Counted from the first letter of the stretch, positions 1 to 10,290 are shown. The stretch: DNA of 64,000 nucleotides from Sphaerolaimus hirsutus (GCA_964036195.1 OZ038453.1:3425469-3489468), one strand, 5' to 3'. Translations and numbers: made by a program. The notes: generated by a model from the sequence alone, not told the origin.

Positions 1-3000
1 ACCAGGCACGTCGATGTGCTCAAATTAGATGTTTCTGGCAAGTGGTTTCGCACGGGCGACGGCCGCGATACCACCAATGGGAAACTATATGAGTCACTGG
101 ATGATGCAATGGACACAGTGGCCTACGTGACTCTGCGCACTACAATACAAAACGCAGTTGACAACAACGCCGGTCTCAGGTGCGTGTGTTGTCCATCAGC
201 ACTCTTTAGTTGTCCTGAGATGTTCACATTTCGAATAAGATATTCAGGAGGATCACATATTTGGTACATGTGTTGTCTAACAGTGTTAGCTAGGGTTTTT
301 GATACAGCTTCTATTAGACTCTCTTCACTGATAGGGAAAGTATATATAAATTCTTGCTTAGTAAACGTTAGATCTAGATGCACGTGTTGTGTAATGGCGC
401 TCCTCAGTTGTCCAGAGATGTTGGCAACTAATTCAATACACTGTTTGTCAGTTACAGTTGCACTCTTATCTGTGGTATGGAAAGAACCTATACAACTAAG
501 TTTAATAGGTATACGGTTGAGGTGCATGTGTTGTCTAATGGTACTCGCTAACTGTATTGATACACCTTCAATGAAATTCCCTTTACTAATAAATAAAGTA
601 TCTATAAAATACTGTCTAGCAGGTTCCAGATCCCCGTGTTGTCTTATGACGCTCCTTAGTTTTCCAGAGATGTTGGCAACTAATTTAATATCCTGTTTTT
701 TAGCTATTACTATAATATTAATAGAGGTACGGTTGAGGTACTTGTGTTGTCCAACGATGTTTTATAGTTGTCCAAAGACGTTCATGGCAATGTCAATCAT
801 GAATATGTATGCTAAAATCATAAAAATGAATGTGATACATACACATCTATACAGGCAACTTCTGTGGTCTTCTGGAAATGCAAAAAGCCCTTCCGGTGTT
901 TGGGTGCGCACTGACAGAATCATACGCTGCGCCGGCGAAAAACCCTCGGAAGGCTGGCAGGGTGCATTGATGTGTGGGGCTGTTAAGGGAAAATTGGAGG
1001 TGAGAAGGGGTTACCATTATGAAGGGATAGGGACACTCGTTATATATATATTGAGACGTGAAATACATAGAATCTGCTTTTACTACAAATCTATTCACAT
1101 ACTAAATATACCTGTTTTGCAGTGCGCTATCCCCGCTGAACATGGGCCGTTCTATCTGGCCCCGTATGCGAATCTCTACGGGCAAGCGTGGATGGATGTG
1201 CGAGCGTCGATCACGCGTGAATCGGCATTCAGCAAGCGCACGGACAGCGGAGATATCGAAGAAATTCCGGATGAGGGTATCTTCGCGGAATTTGATCGCG
1301 TTAATCAATGGGATGCTAGAGACAAATCGAATGTCTATGCTAAAGTGCAATCGAATATGATCGCACCGGCCGATTACATGGAAAAGGTTAGATTGTTACA
1401 GCTAAGTATAGTAACCCCAAACGGCATCACAAGACCACAACATGGCAAGTCAATATGTATCCTGGGTTTAATAAAATCGAAAATCGGTTTAATAAATAAT
1501 CAATTATTTACGTTTTTATGGTTATTTCAATGATTGTAAATCATTCATTGTATGGACAACTTGAACAATCCAATGTGAAGGGGTCAGATATAATCGGTGC
1601 ACATTTCAAAAACATGCAAATCAGCGGCTTCAATATCACTATCGGGGCTATGAAATTTTCTTTTAACTCTTTTTGTGTACCAATTCTATTACATTCAGGC
1701 CGCGGCTACGGGCAACAGCCACGTGAACGCACAGCGTATCAAAAGACGCAGCACAAGTTAGCAGCACTAAGGGAACCGGTCTTGGAGAGCGATCAAGTCG
1801 TCGTGCAAAACTACGGTGGTGCCGGTACGCTTGTTTCAAACAATATGGTTCATTGGTTGCTGTGTGAAGTCATGCTAAACACACCGAATGTCATTTTTGA
1901 ATTTTGGGGTGAAATTGGTAGAGTATATAGAGGGAAACACTTGATGTTAATATTCCACAACTGCATTGTGACCACAATATATTCGCCTGTCAACGCAGGT
2001 GGAAATTTCAACTTTGACCACGATTTGACCGCGGAGGATGCTGTCTACGGCGGCGATAATCACGGAAATGACGGTGGGGGAGCTGGACAGGTAGAGGATC
2101 ATGACGAAACCGTGCAAGGTGAGCGTCCGGTTCAAGTAAACATTTGGTACGGTAACTTTCTAGATTTCAACCAGAGAGATACGATATTCGAAAATATATT
2201 TGATATGTCGATCTTCGTTCTGGTCTCAACGCAATGGGCACACGCAGATACTGCTGCCGGCGCCGTCTCGAATGCTGGCACCGCTAGAGGAACTTACGCA
2301 AGCCACGCTCAGGCAAGCGCAGCTCCGCCTTTAAGCAGTACTTCACAACTACATGCAAAACTTGCCAAACAGGTACGTATGGCGGGCACCGGTGATCTTG
2401 CTGTGAAGCTCTCCAGGCCGTTCCGTCTCTCGCACTTGGACCCCTCAACTCGCCTCAAATGCACAAAAAGCCTAAGGCAGTATTTTGAAAGTTCTACCTC
2501 AACGGAGGCATCTACTTCGCTGACTGATGCCGCTCTTGGCAGGCGTCCAAAAAAAGTATCGGATGTGATACACATGTTGAATACAGGCGTGGTGATGGGT
2601 CCACAAATTTCGTATAGGGATCTCGATTACACATGTGCAATTAGGGTCGAACCGGCGAAATTTCCGATTGAAAATACCAACCCGTACGAGTATTTTTACA
2701 CGTTACTTTTAGCGGGTGACAGTACGGCCAGTGCACTTTCCAACATGCTTGGTAGGGACTGCGCAAACTACAATGTGCCCGTTATTTTACATTCGTCAAA
2801 AACTCTGTTCAGTGGAAGAAGACTGCCTTGTATAATTGCGGCTATGAGCGAATTAAATTTAACTAGCGCGTATGATGCTGTTGTGATTAGGTGTGTTTTG
2901 AATGCGTGTGACGCTGAGAATTATTTTTCGGTGGGTATTAGCGATACTTGTGTCGATGAGTACTTCATTGTGGGTATTTTGAAGTGTCTGACAGAATTGA

Positions 3001-3522
3001 CATGTAGCACGGGTATCTCTCTCCAACCCTCGGGGAAATTCATTCTGAGTGTGATCGGGCCTACGCTCCCCAGACACATGAAAAATGGCTGGGGCAAGGA
3101 GCTTATAATTCAGAATTTTGATTTTTACCTGAAATTAGAAAACGCTTTAATCAATCTTTGCGCTGAAAACTTTACGGATGTTGTTGTTTTACCACTGATG
3201 CAATTTCTGAATGTGGATTTCTCTCTAATGCACTGTGATGACCGGTATGACGCATATATCCAAATGCTCTGCCGCGATGGATTACACACATCGAAAGTGG
3301 GCAATGCGATTATAGCCCATCTACTACGCAAAGAGTTGATAAAAATGTGGGTCGATCACTTCTCATTTTTACCAACTATTATCGACGACAATTTACAAAA
3401 TATAAACGTATGTTACCACACAGGGCGCGAAACGCAGCGGCGGGCGACACCTAAGCGGTGAAACACAGAGCAAAGGGCCCATACAGACCCCCTTGACAGA
3501 CCATTTTGCACGCCAGAAATAA
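1..3522 (+). CDS. Retrotransposon ORF1, copy 1: SGNH-hydrolase-like protein, spliced
   Basis: I read exons at 1-179, 855-999, 1123-about 1386, 1699-1824, 1999-2118, 2248-3350 and 3424-3522, each bounded by GT-AG. Phases agree at every junction except the third (1387-1698), where a phase-1 donor such as 1405 is needed. The 2248-3350 exon shows GDSL/SGNH hydrolase blocks: AGDSTASAL near 2711, a conserved RCVLNACDAEN near 2890 and the DGLH motif near 3275. Known CR1/L2 ORF1 proteins use such an esterase-like domain, perhaps for lipid or RNP contacts. Exons are GC-richer than the AT-rich introns. The last exon ends in HFARQK-stop, matching HFARQQ-stop in copy 2, which supports the splice at 3351-3423. 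The N-terminal exons (for example VLKLDVSGKWFRTGDGRD) resemble nothing I recognise. Four of the introns are multiples of three and lack in-frame stops, so unspliced RNA would also read far. Confidence 0.7.
180..854. repeat. Degenerate tandem repeat inside ORF1 intron 1
   Basis: Six copies of a unit containing GTGTTGT start at 186, 270, 384, 528, 636 and 744. Spacings are 84, 114, 144, 108 and 108, all multiples of three. Two subtypes alternate, one carrying TTGTCC-GAGATGTTGGCAAC. The stretch is flanked by CAG|GTGCGT and CTATACAG|G, so I treat it as an intron of ORF1. It is nevertheless open in the plus ORF1 frame throughout and on the minus strand from 761 to 123 (about 213 codons). The minus-strand reading looks more protein-like, with repeats of VANISGxLRSxIxQH. 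Confidence 0.7.
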
Positions 3523-3566
3523 GTACATTTTGTTTTTCGAAAAATACTTGCGGGTATTCGTTTTTC

Positions 3567-6500
3567 ATGATTTTACTATCACTTTTAGTGGTAATTTTTG
3601 GAAATATTCCAACTTTTGTGATTTTTGGATATTTGGGGTGGCAAGTGGTGCCGTGGCGCTTTTTGGGTACTTTGTCAGCTAGGTTGTCATGTGAGGCTAA
3701 ATGGATCCAGCTGTTTTTATTTTTTATGCTAATTGGCGGTGTTGATGGAATAAATTTAGGATATATACTTATTGATTCCCTGGACAACATGTCAAGTATC
3801 GATGGTCTTTTATTGCCATTTACAATACTTTACCAGAATGCACGTTATTTACGATGGAAACGTGAAGAAGTTTTGTCTGCGGTACAGAATACGGGAAGTT
3901 CAATATTATGCTTCGTTGAGACCCACTTTAGATGTGCCACTGATGCCGTCTCAATACCTGGGTATACTAACGTAAATAGATATAAGACTGGGAAAAATGC
4001 CGGGGGTTTGTCAATTTATGTCAAAGATAATATTTCATTTAAATTAGTGCATATGCCTCAAGAAGATAGTATACTGGGAATCCGACTGTCTATAAATGGA
4101 AAAAAAACTACGATCTTGTGTTGTTATCTTGAGAACAACAGCAAATCAAAAAAATCGGCGATGGTTAAAACAAAAAATATGGACATTTTAGAAGCCCTAG
4201 GATCTCAGTATATGCGTTGTGTAAACAACCTGGAAGACATTATAATTTTGGGAGATTTTAACGGTCATATCGGCGACGATTTGCTAGGAATCAAGGGAAA
4301 TCACCCTGATGTAAACCTAAATGGCAAACTAATCAGGGATTGGATGGCCAAATACAATCCAACTCTTCTAAATAGGTATTTTAAGAACTTATGGACCTAT
4401 GAGCGCATCAATGCGAAGTCCATAATTGATTTCTGCTTTACCAGCTTGGCAAGTGACATACTAAAAGGGGAAATTGACATAAATGGGGATTTATGTCCAT
4501 TAGTATCTGATCATCATGCCATTATACTTACGCTGTCAGGAGCGGCAAAAAAAAATCCAGTACAGTATCGCATCCCTAAACCCATTGGTGATGAGTGGGA
4601 AGAATATAAAATGGCATGTGATAAGGAAAATTTTGAAGGTTACCATGGACTTATTACTGGCATCCACAAAGCTGCAGTAATAGCAACCAGTAACAGGCTG
4701 GAAGGGGGGACGGTCAACGTGCCATCTGTTCCTTTGAAAATAAAAAAATTACATAGACAGTTAGGAAAATTGAGACGAAAACTTAGAGTTACTAATTCAG
4801 ATGTTACAAGAAAAGAATTAAGTAGTTTGAAATGGCAACTAAATAAGGCCAAAAGGGAAGAAAATAGGAAAAGGAAAGATGCACAGGTACAAAAAACCCT
4901 GGATAACAATTTTGGAGAGATAAACAAGGTGTACAAACACCTAAACAAAAATTGGAGGGGCTGTAAAACCACAGCTCAAATTTTAGATGTAAATGGAAAC
5001 CCTGTAGACACTAATGAGAAAATGAATGCGGAAATGATTTCTGTGTGGAAGCATGTCATGGAGAAAAATCCGGGTTCAAATACCTGTCCATCTATCCACT
5101 TAAAAATACCTTTTGAGGAAACAAACTGCATGGTAGAACCGTTTACACAACATGAACTCGATTTGGGTCTGAAAACATTGAAAAATAGGAAATCACCAGG
5201 AACCAGTGACATCCATCATGAAATGCTTAAAAAATTGCCTATATCAGGAAGAATCAGTTTACTGAAAATGTATAATAAATGGTTAGGTGGTGAAGTTATA
5301 CCTGATGAAGCGAAATTATGTAAAATGGTTTTGCTTCATAAAAAGGGGGCAAAATCCGATATGAAAAATTATAGAACATTAGGAATAAGCTGTAATGTGA
5401 AAAAACTGTATATGATACTTTTAAATGCAAGACTAACAAAGATTTGTGAGGATTACAATGTTTTTACTGAACTCCAAGGTGGATTTAGGTCTAATAGACG
5501 TACTTGTGACAATGTTCAAATACTGAGAGCATGTCACAATTATGCCCAATGTAACGGAAACAAACTTCTTACATGTTTCGTTGACGCAGTTAAAGCGTTC
5601 GATCGGGTGGACAGATCAAAGCTATGGTCAAAATTATCAGATCTCGGGATACCACAGGATTTTGTATGCGCCATCAGCCGTGCGTATGATAATATTAAGG
5701 TGAGAATGACGTACGATGACTTTGTAAGTGAGGAGATGTGCTATCCAATAGGTGTTGCACAAGGATGTGCACTTAGTCCGACTTTATATGCACTTTATAT
5801 GCATGATCTAGCTGACAAACTATTACAGACAGGAAAGGGGGCTAAGTTAGGCTGGGGTAGCCCAAAATTGCCGGGGTTGTTTTTTGCTGATGATATTGTC
5901 TTGATGGCAAACACCCAAACGGAACTTCAAGATTTGATGACAGTTTTCAGTGATTGGGCTTGGGACTGGAACATATCAATAAATAAGGAAAAATCAAGTG
6001 TTTTAAGCTGGGGAACTAAAGCCACTGGAAAACAATGGCAACTAGGGTACAACAACAGAAAAAGTATGCAATACATATCAGAAAGTGACTCGGCAAAATA
6101 CCTGGGTATCATGATTACCAGTGACATCGATCCGTTTCAAACTCACTACATGAACTCAGTGAAGAAAATGCAAAAATTTAGCTCATTGGCAATACTTTCA
6201 TCATCTAATATGACAAAACCAGCTCTATATAGCAAAATGTGTTTTAAAAGCTATATTGAGCCAGCCAGTATGTACGGCTTAGAAGTTACGGGGATCTCTA
6301 AGGAGGCATTAGTCAAGCTGGATAAAATATACATATCCACTATGAAATCATGCTTATTTTTACCACAATCGACAAGCTCTGCCAGTCTATTGATTGATTT
6401 AGGAGGGGATTTACCCTCAGATAAATATCGCCAAATGACTGTTACGTATTTCAACTATGCCATGAAATTGGGCGATTCAAGACTCTTAAAACAAGCGATG

Positions 6501-7040
6501 CTTATAGATGGATCTTTAAATAACACAATTAGGCTAGGTAAAATTGATAGGTTACTAGTCAGAACAAGGAAAATAGGTGAAGAAATTGGGGTATCATGGG
6601 ATATTTTGACAACACTGGTTAAATGTAATGTGAAAAAGGCTGTTAGATATGCTCGGAAACAGAAATGTATTCAAACTGTTAACGATCAAAATATATGTAA
6701 ACTGCGAAATGATATAGGTATGCAAATGCATCCTTCTAAGATACCATACAATATATTAACATGGTTAGCTGCTAGGCACAATTCAGTTAGACAATTTGGT
6801 TCAAAAGGACGGAAATATTGCGTTAAATGCAGTAAATTGCCGGTAAAAGTGTCTGCGGGGGTTTACCACAGTCTATACGTATGTCCATACCTTGATAAGG
6901 ATAGGGAGAAAATTATGGTTACTAAATGCGTTTTCAAATGTACAGATAAATGCGCTTGGCTGTCACACGAAAACTGCCTGAAACACTTGACGCTAATCAA
7001 CGATATGCTACAAAAGGGGTTTCAATGGATGACGGACTAG
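3567..7040 (+). CDS. Retrotransposon ORF2, copy 1: APE endonuclease + reverse transcriptase
   Basis: This 1157-residue protein nicks target DNA and copies the element RNA by target-primed reverse transcription. The N-terminal ~60 residues hold two hydrophobic stretches (MILLSLLVVIFGN and IQLFLFFMLIGGVDGIN) that could be membrane segments or a signal anchor. The APE endonuclease follows (~65-320): ETH near residue 117, GDFNGHIGD near 228 and SDHHAIIL near 313. The reverse transcriptase (~470-830) shows KMVLLHKKG, FVDAVKAFDRVD (first catalytic Asp), GVAQGCALSPTLYALYM and FFADDIVLM (catalytic pair) near 771. A Cys/His knuckle CVKCSKLPV...H...C lies near 1084. The start is a true ATG at 3567, 44 nt after the ORF1 stop. 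The frame is intact with all catalytic residues present. The protein is homologous over its visible length to 61876-64000. Confidence 0.92.
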   Translation: MILLSLLVVIFGNIPTFVIFGYLGWQVVPWRFLGTLSARLSCEAKWIQLFLFFMLIGGVDGINLGYILIDSLDNMSSIDGLLLPFTILYQNARYLRWKREEVLSAVQNTGSSILCFVETHFRCATDAVSIPGYTNVNRYKTGKNAGGLSIYVKDNISFKLVHMPQEDSILGIRLSINGKKTTILCCYLENNSKSKKSAMVKTKNMDILEALGSQYMRCVNNLEDIIILGDFNGHIGDDLLGIKGNHPDVNLNGKLIRDWMAKYNPTLLNRYFKNLWTYERINAKSIIDFCFTSLASDILKGEIDINGDLCPLVSDHHAIILTLSGAAKKNPVQYRIPKPIGDEWEEYKMACDKENFEGYHGLITGIHKAAVIATSNRLEGGTVNVPSVPLKIKKLHRQLGKLRRKLRVTNSDVTRKELSSLKWQLNKAKREENRKRKDAQVQKTLDNNFGEINKVYKHLNKNWRGCKTTAQILDVNGNPVDTNEKMNAEMISVWKHVMEKNPGSNTCPSIHLKIPFEETNCMVEPFTQHELDLGLKTLKNRKSPGTSDIHHEMLKKLPISGRISLLKMYNKWLGGEVIPDEAKLCKMVLLHKKGAKSDMKNYRTLGISCNVKKLYMILLNARLTKICEDYNVFTELQGGFRSNRRTCDNVQILRACHNYAQCNGNKLLTCFVDAVKAFDRVDRSKLWSKLSDLGIPQDFVCAISRAYDNIKVRMTYDDFVSEEMCYPIGVAQGCALSPTLYALYMHDLADKLLQTGKGAKLGWGSPKLPGLFFADDIVLMANTQTELQDLMTVFSDWAWDWNISINKEKSSVLSWGTKATGKQWQLGYNNRKSMQYISESDSAKYLGIMITSDIDPFQTHYMNSVKKMQKFSSLAILSSSNMTKPALYSKMCFKSYIEPASMYGLEVTGISKEALVKLDKIYISTMKSCLFLPQSTSSASLLIDLGGDLPSDKYRQMTVTYFNYAMKLGDSRLLKQAMLIDGSLNNTIRLGKIDRLLVRTRKIGEEIGVSWDILTTLVKCNVKKAVRYARKQKCIQTVNDQNICKLRNDIGMQMHPSKIPYNILTWLAARHNSVRQFGSKGRKYCVKCSKLPVKVSAGVYHSLYVCPYLDKDREKIMVTKCVFKCTDKCAWLSHENCLKHLTLINDMLQKGFQWMTD

Positions 7041-7649
7041 ACACAAATATTGCAATGTATTCGAGGCCATTGATGTCCAGTGAGGCTCGCCAACCAAATT
7101 GCTGCTGGTGAAGAAAACGCACTGCGTTGCTGCTTATTTAGGTAAAGTCTGGATTGTTTCCCAGATAAATCTGGATATGCAACTGATTCGCTGAGCGTGT
7201 GATCACCAACGGCTAGTGTAGATGGGCTTTGCTTAATATCTATGGCGTAGATGTAGCTATGCATTTATGTGTCTATAACCAATCAGCGTTGACTCCGCCC
7301 ATCATTGCGTTATGCGTTGCTTGGCGTGATTTTTGAGTTAGACAAAGCAAAAATATTTTTTCTCGAAACAAAATCATTAGGTTTATTATATACAAAATAG
7401 ATAGTTCGATAATCTGTAGATATTCAAGCCAATATCACTCAAAAAAATGTTCGCGCCACGAGTGTTGCATAGTACTTAAAAAAAAAAATAAAATACTTAA
7501 TGAGTTTTGCATATTGACGGTGCATGAGTTACCAATTGACATAGGTAGAAAGATTGTTTTTCTCTTTTTGAAATAGCTACGATAAAATGTATAGTACTTG
7601 AAACTTTAAAATACCAATGTAACATTAACATCTGAAATGCCTCTCTCAG
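7041..7649. other. Stretch without a supported gene
   Basis: This probably includes the 3' UTR of the retrotransposon. It is AT-rich with short A runs (around 7480). I see no clear coding exon, repeat family or element end. Confidence 0.4.
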
Positions 7650-7739
7650 ACCCAGCTTCAACCTGGACGTATGCCCGGCAAACGTTGGGAAATTGTCTGG
7701 CGGTGCATGCGATCGGGTCCATGAACTTCTGAGCACCCT
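7650..7739 (+). CDS. Candidate internal exon, function unknown
   Basis: The segment is bounded by a pyrimidine-rich acceptor (GCCTCTCTCAG) and a near-consensus donor (CACCCT|GTAAGTG). In phase 2 it encodes about 29 residues beginning PSFNLDVCPANVGKL, with two cysteines. I do not recognise it. It could be a host exon or part of the retrotransposon transcript downstream. Its phase does not match the next candidate exon at 8028 directly. Confidence 0.35.
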
Positions 7740-8027
7740 GTAAGTGTAACAGTGGTGATAGGGGGTTATGGGTGCAATACTTAATTTTTTTTACATACCA
7801 CGTAATTTGGTAGGGCTTGCTGGTTTAGGCCAAGGCCGAAGCGATCCAGCTGCGATAATAAATATTGTGTGCTTTTTTTTTTAAAAAAAAACTGGAAAGG
7901 TGTGTTGCATATAAATGATACTCCACCTTGGAGTACACAGACGTAGAATATTACTAATATGTATTCTATTTAACTTACGAGACTACACATGGCGTCATTT
8001 TCGTCTTGATGTACGTTAACTACGCAG

Positions 8028-8198
8028 CCGAAGCGAAACCCGGTGGTCGACGCAACCATTGTCTGTGCACTGGGGTGTAACCCAATTAGAAGGCAGGATA
8101 AGGAATGTGGTGCGATAATGAATGAACGTGGACAAACAATCCATGTGTGGCAGTCAGATCCGTGCATGGATGCCAGGTTATTAGATCTTTTGAGAGAG
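8028..8198 (+). CDS. Candidate internal exon, Cys-containing, function unknown
   Basis: The acceptor is ACTACGCAG at 8027 and the donor is GAGAGAG|GTATTTGG after 8198. The segment is exactly 57 codons, open, and richer in GC than its surroundings. The peptide begins PKRNPVVDATIVCALGCNPI and carries four cysteines, ending LLDLLRE. I recognise no family. The reading could belong to a plus-strand host gene whose other exons are not evident here. Confidence 0.35.
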
Positions 8199-8696
8199 GT
8201 ATTTGGAACTGTAAATAAATTTTTGACATGGTCCAGTCAATGACCATCTTTTGATAAATTGGTATATTTCCACAATATACGGGGGAAATGAGCACTCTGT
8301 GATGAGTGGTCATACTCAATAGTCGAGAGGTAAAATTACAAAATATTTTTCATAAAATTATTCACTATGTGGTGAAGTGGTACGGCAACCGGATAACCGG
8401 CATCTCACGCAGAAGATACAACAGCGAATAATTAAACTTAATGACGCATGATGGCTAAATAGTTCTATCTTTGTAAACGTGTAGGATACATAACAAAAGT
8501 TATACTTTGACTCTAAACACGAATACCTCACAGGCATTTTCACATGGAAAAAGACCGGAGCGGCGAACAACTAAAATTGGCGGCCGCAGAGACGACGCGT
8601 ACGTGATGACCGGTACATTTGCTATGTATGTCCACATTTGTCATGTATGCGCGATCTCAATCCAAAATTGTATTTTTGAATTTTGAATTTTTGACG

Positions 8697-9588
8697 TACC
8701 GTATTACCTCGAATTATCCCCCCCCCTTGAATTAACCCCTGAAATACCCCCTAAAATTCGGCTGAGGAAATAATAACCCCCCCCCCCCTCGAAATACCCC
8801 CCCTAAAATTGAGTGTAAAGAGAACGTACATGACAAATACCGTAGTTTGTGATCAGTACAATGCAGAACACACGTTAAAAGTGATGATTAAGTGACGTTA
8901 GGGAAACGCTTAGGTGTATATACAGTTATATATGCCTATAAACAACACATACCGTATTCGCTTGAATAATCCCCCTGGGGGATTATCATTTCGTCAGACC
9001 TTTTTGAGGGGGGATTATTCAAGGGGGGGGGGGAATTATTCAAGGGGAGGAATTATTATTTCGTCAGAATTCTCAAGCATGTTTCCATCAACTCATTCAA
9101 CAATACATGCTTTATTTACACAATAACATGGCATTCTTGGCCAATTTAGAAAAAAAAATTGATCGTATGCTTTGAGGGGGGGATTATTCGAGGGGGGAAT
9201 TATTTTTTCCACACCCATCTTACAGGGGGGAATTATTCGAGGGGGGGAATTATTCAAGGGGGGAATTATTCAAGCAAATACGGTATACATCTACGCAATT
9301 GTTCGATTTTTCTACGTCTGCGTATGGGGAATTTCTGAAAATTTCTGGCGAAATAATAGACCCCCCCTCGAATAACCCCCCCCCTTGAATTATCCCCCCC
9401 CTCAAATTTTGCTGGCGAAATAATAAACCCCCTGGGGGTATTTCGAGGTAATACGGTATATATTATGTACATGACGTACATCATTCCGAAGGGGGGGGTA
9501 TTTCGAGGGGGGGGGTTATTATTTCCCCAGCCCATTTTGAGGGGGGGGGGTTAATTTGAGGGGGGGGATAATTCGAGGTAATACGGTA
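8697..9588. repeat. Cluster of CCGTATTACCTCGAA-type inverted-repeat elements
   Basis: Several adjoining or nested non-autonomous elements have termini near ACCGTATTACCTCGAAATA followed by runs of C, or the complementary G runs before CGAGGTAATACGGT. Homopolymer runs reach about ten. Variant units read TTGAATAATCCCCCC instead of TCGAAATACCCCC. The same family recurs about a dozen times in the window. No coding potential is seen. Confidence 0.75.
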
Positions 9589-9605
9589 GTATAGATGTCA
9601 CCAAC

Positions 9606-9640
9606 CTGTGTTCCAGCTGTACTTGTAGTAGTTACCAAAT
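9606..9640 (-). CDS. Thr-rich stalk exon (35 nt) of lectin gene, copy 1
   Basis: The exon reads from acceptor TAATATTCAG to donor ACACAG|GTTGG. It enters in phase 1, leaves in phase 0 and encodes LVTTTSTAGTQ. Near-identical 35-nt exons occur at 23191-23225 and 39611-39645. The 10182-10290 exon upstream ends in phase 1, so the two join in frame. It probably forms part of a glycosylated extracellular stalk. The next downstream exon was not found. Confidence 0.65.
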
Positions 9641-10054
9641 CTGAATATTATTGTTTATGTTGACATTTTATATATGAAAAGTTAATAAAAAGAATAATAC
9701 TGGGAGGTTGTTCATCATTGATCAATGACCCGCATAAAGTTGAGTGGCATTATTTGCACCACATGAATCAATATTTGTGTATATGCCAAGGTGCTTACCA
9801 TATTTGCTCGATATATTTCACCCTTGAATAATCCCCCCTTGAATAGTTACTCCTTGTAAAACAACTGAAGAAAAATGACCCCGCCTTGAATAATTCCCTG
9901 TTCAAGATATATGATCAATTTGTTGTGTTCAATATTTACAAACAAAAACATTTTATTGTGTTATTCAAGCATATTTGGTGGAACGGGTGCATAGACATGC
10001 TTGAAAATTTTAACAAAATTATGATCCCTCCCTGTGAATAATCCCCCCCCCCTA
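9641..10054. repeat. Duplicated intron segment with degenerate CTCGA/TTGAATA repeats
   Basis: Together with the 9606 exon, this block is similar along its length to 23170-23640. Shared runs include GGGAGGTTGTTCATC, TTGCACCAC and GTATATGCCAAGGTGCTTACC, followed by C-rich TTGAATAATCCCCCC motifs. It is evidence of a local duplication that copied a stalk exon with its flanks. Confidence 0.7.
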
Positions 10055-10181
10055 GAACCCAGTACAATGCCCTGCAAAATGTCAAATGCCCTGCAAAATG
10101 GCAACTTTTGTGGAGGATTTTCAATGACTTGTGTGACATGTTGCATGACATTTGACATTTTACAGGGTCTGGGACTGTCAC
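10055..10181. repeat. Palindromic intron element, family I (copy a)
   Basis: On the minus strand it starts exactly at a donor, GTGACAGTCCCAGACCCTG, and runs into CCTGTAAAATGTCAAATGTCATG. The other arm (ATGCCCTGCAAAATGTC, twice) is degraded. It abuts exon 10182-10290 and belongs to the family described at 40774-40914. Confidence 0.6.
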
Positions 10182-10290
10182 CGTGCGGTGCAGTTGTAGT
10201 TGGCTTGATAGATGGTATTGTGGGTTTATTAGTGGTGGTCCTTTGACTGGTTGTTGTAGTTGAAGGTTGTTCATGTGTTGTTGTTGTTGC
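10182..10290 (-). CDS. Thr/Pro-rich mucin-like exon of lectin gene
   Basis: The acceptor is ACAATCTTAG and the donor CCGCACG|GTGACAG. The 109-nt exon goes from phase 0 to phase 1 and encodes a sequence starting ATTTTHEQPSTTTTSQRTTT and ending KPTTTAPH. It joins in phase to the stalk exons on both sides (23191-23225 upstream, 9606-9640 downstream). It is probably a heavily O-glycosylated extracellular linker. The BEL element lies in the intron just upstream. Confidence 0.65.

Larger units (their letters stand above)
1..7040 (+). mobile_element. Non-LTR (LINE) retrotransposon, copy 1, 5' end outside window
   Basis: This autonomous APE-type non-LTR retrotransposon carries an SGNH-hydrolase-like ORF1 (1-3522, with apparent introns) followed by an endonuclease/reverse transcriptase ORF2 (3567-7040). 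An esterase-type ORF1 is known from the CR1/L2 group, so I place it near that group without firm clade assignment. A homologous copy lies at 59790-64000 in the same orientation. I found no target-site duplication. The 3' end is unclear because no poly-A or short tandem tail directly follows the ORF2 stop. The 5' end lies outside the window. Confidence 0.85.

Noticed and set aside
16-1533. A 505-codon continuous plus-strand protein
   Set aside because: It starts at a GTG and reads through two AT-rich segments bounded by good GT-AG sites with matching phases. I treat it as ORF1 exons plus in-frame introns rather than one exon.
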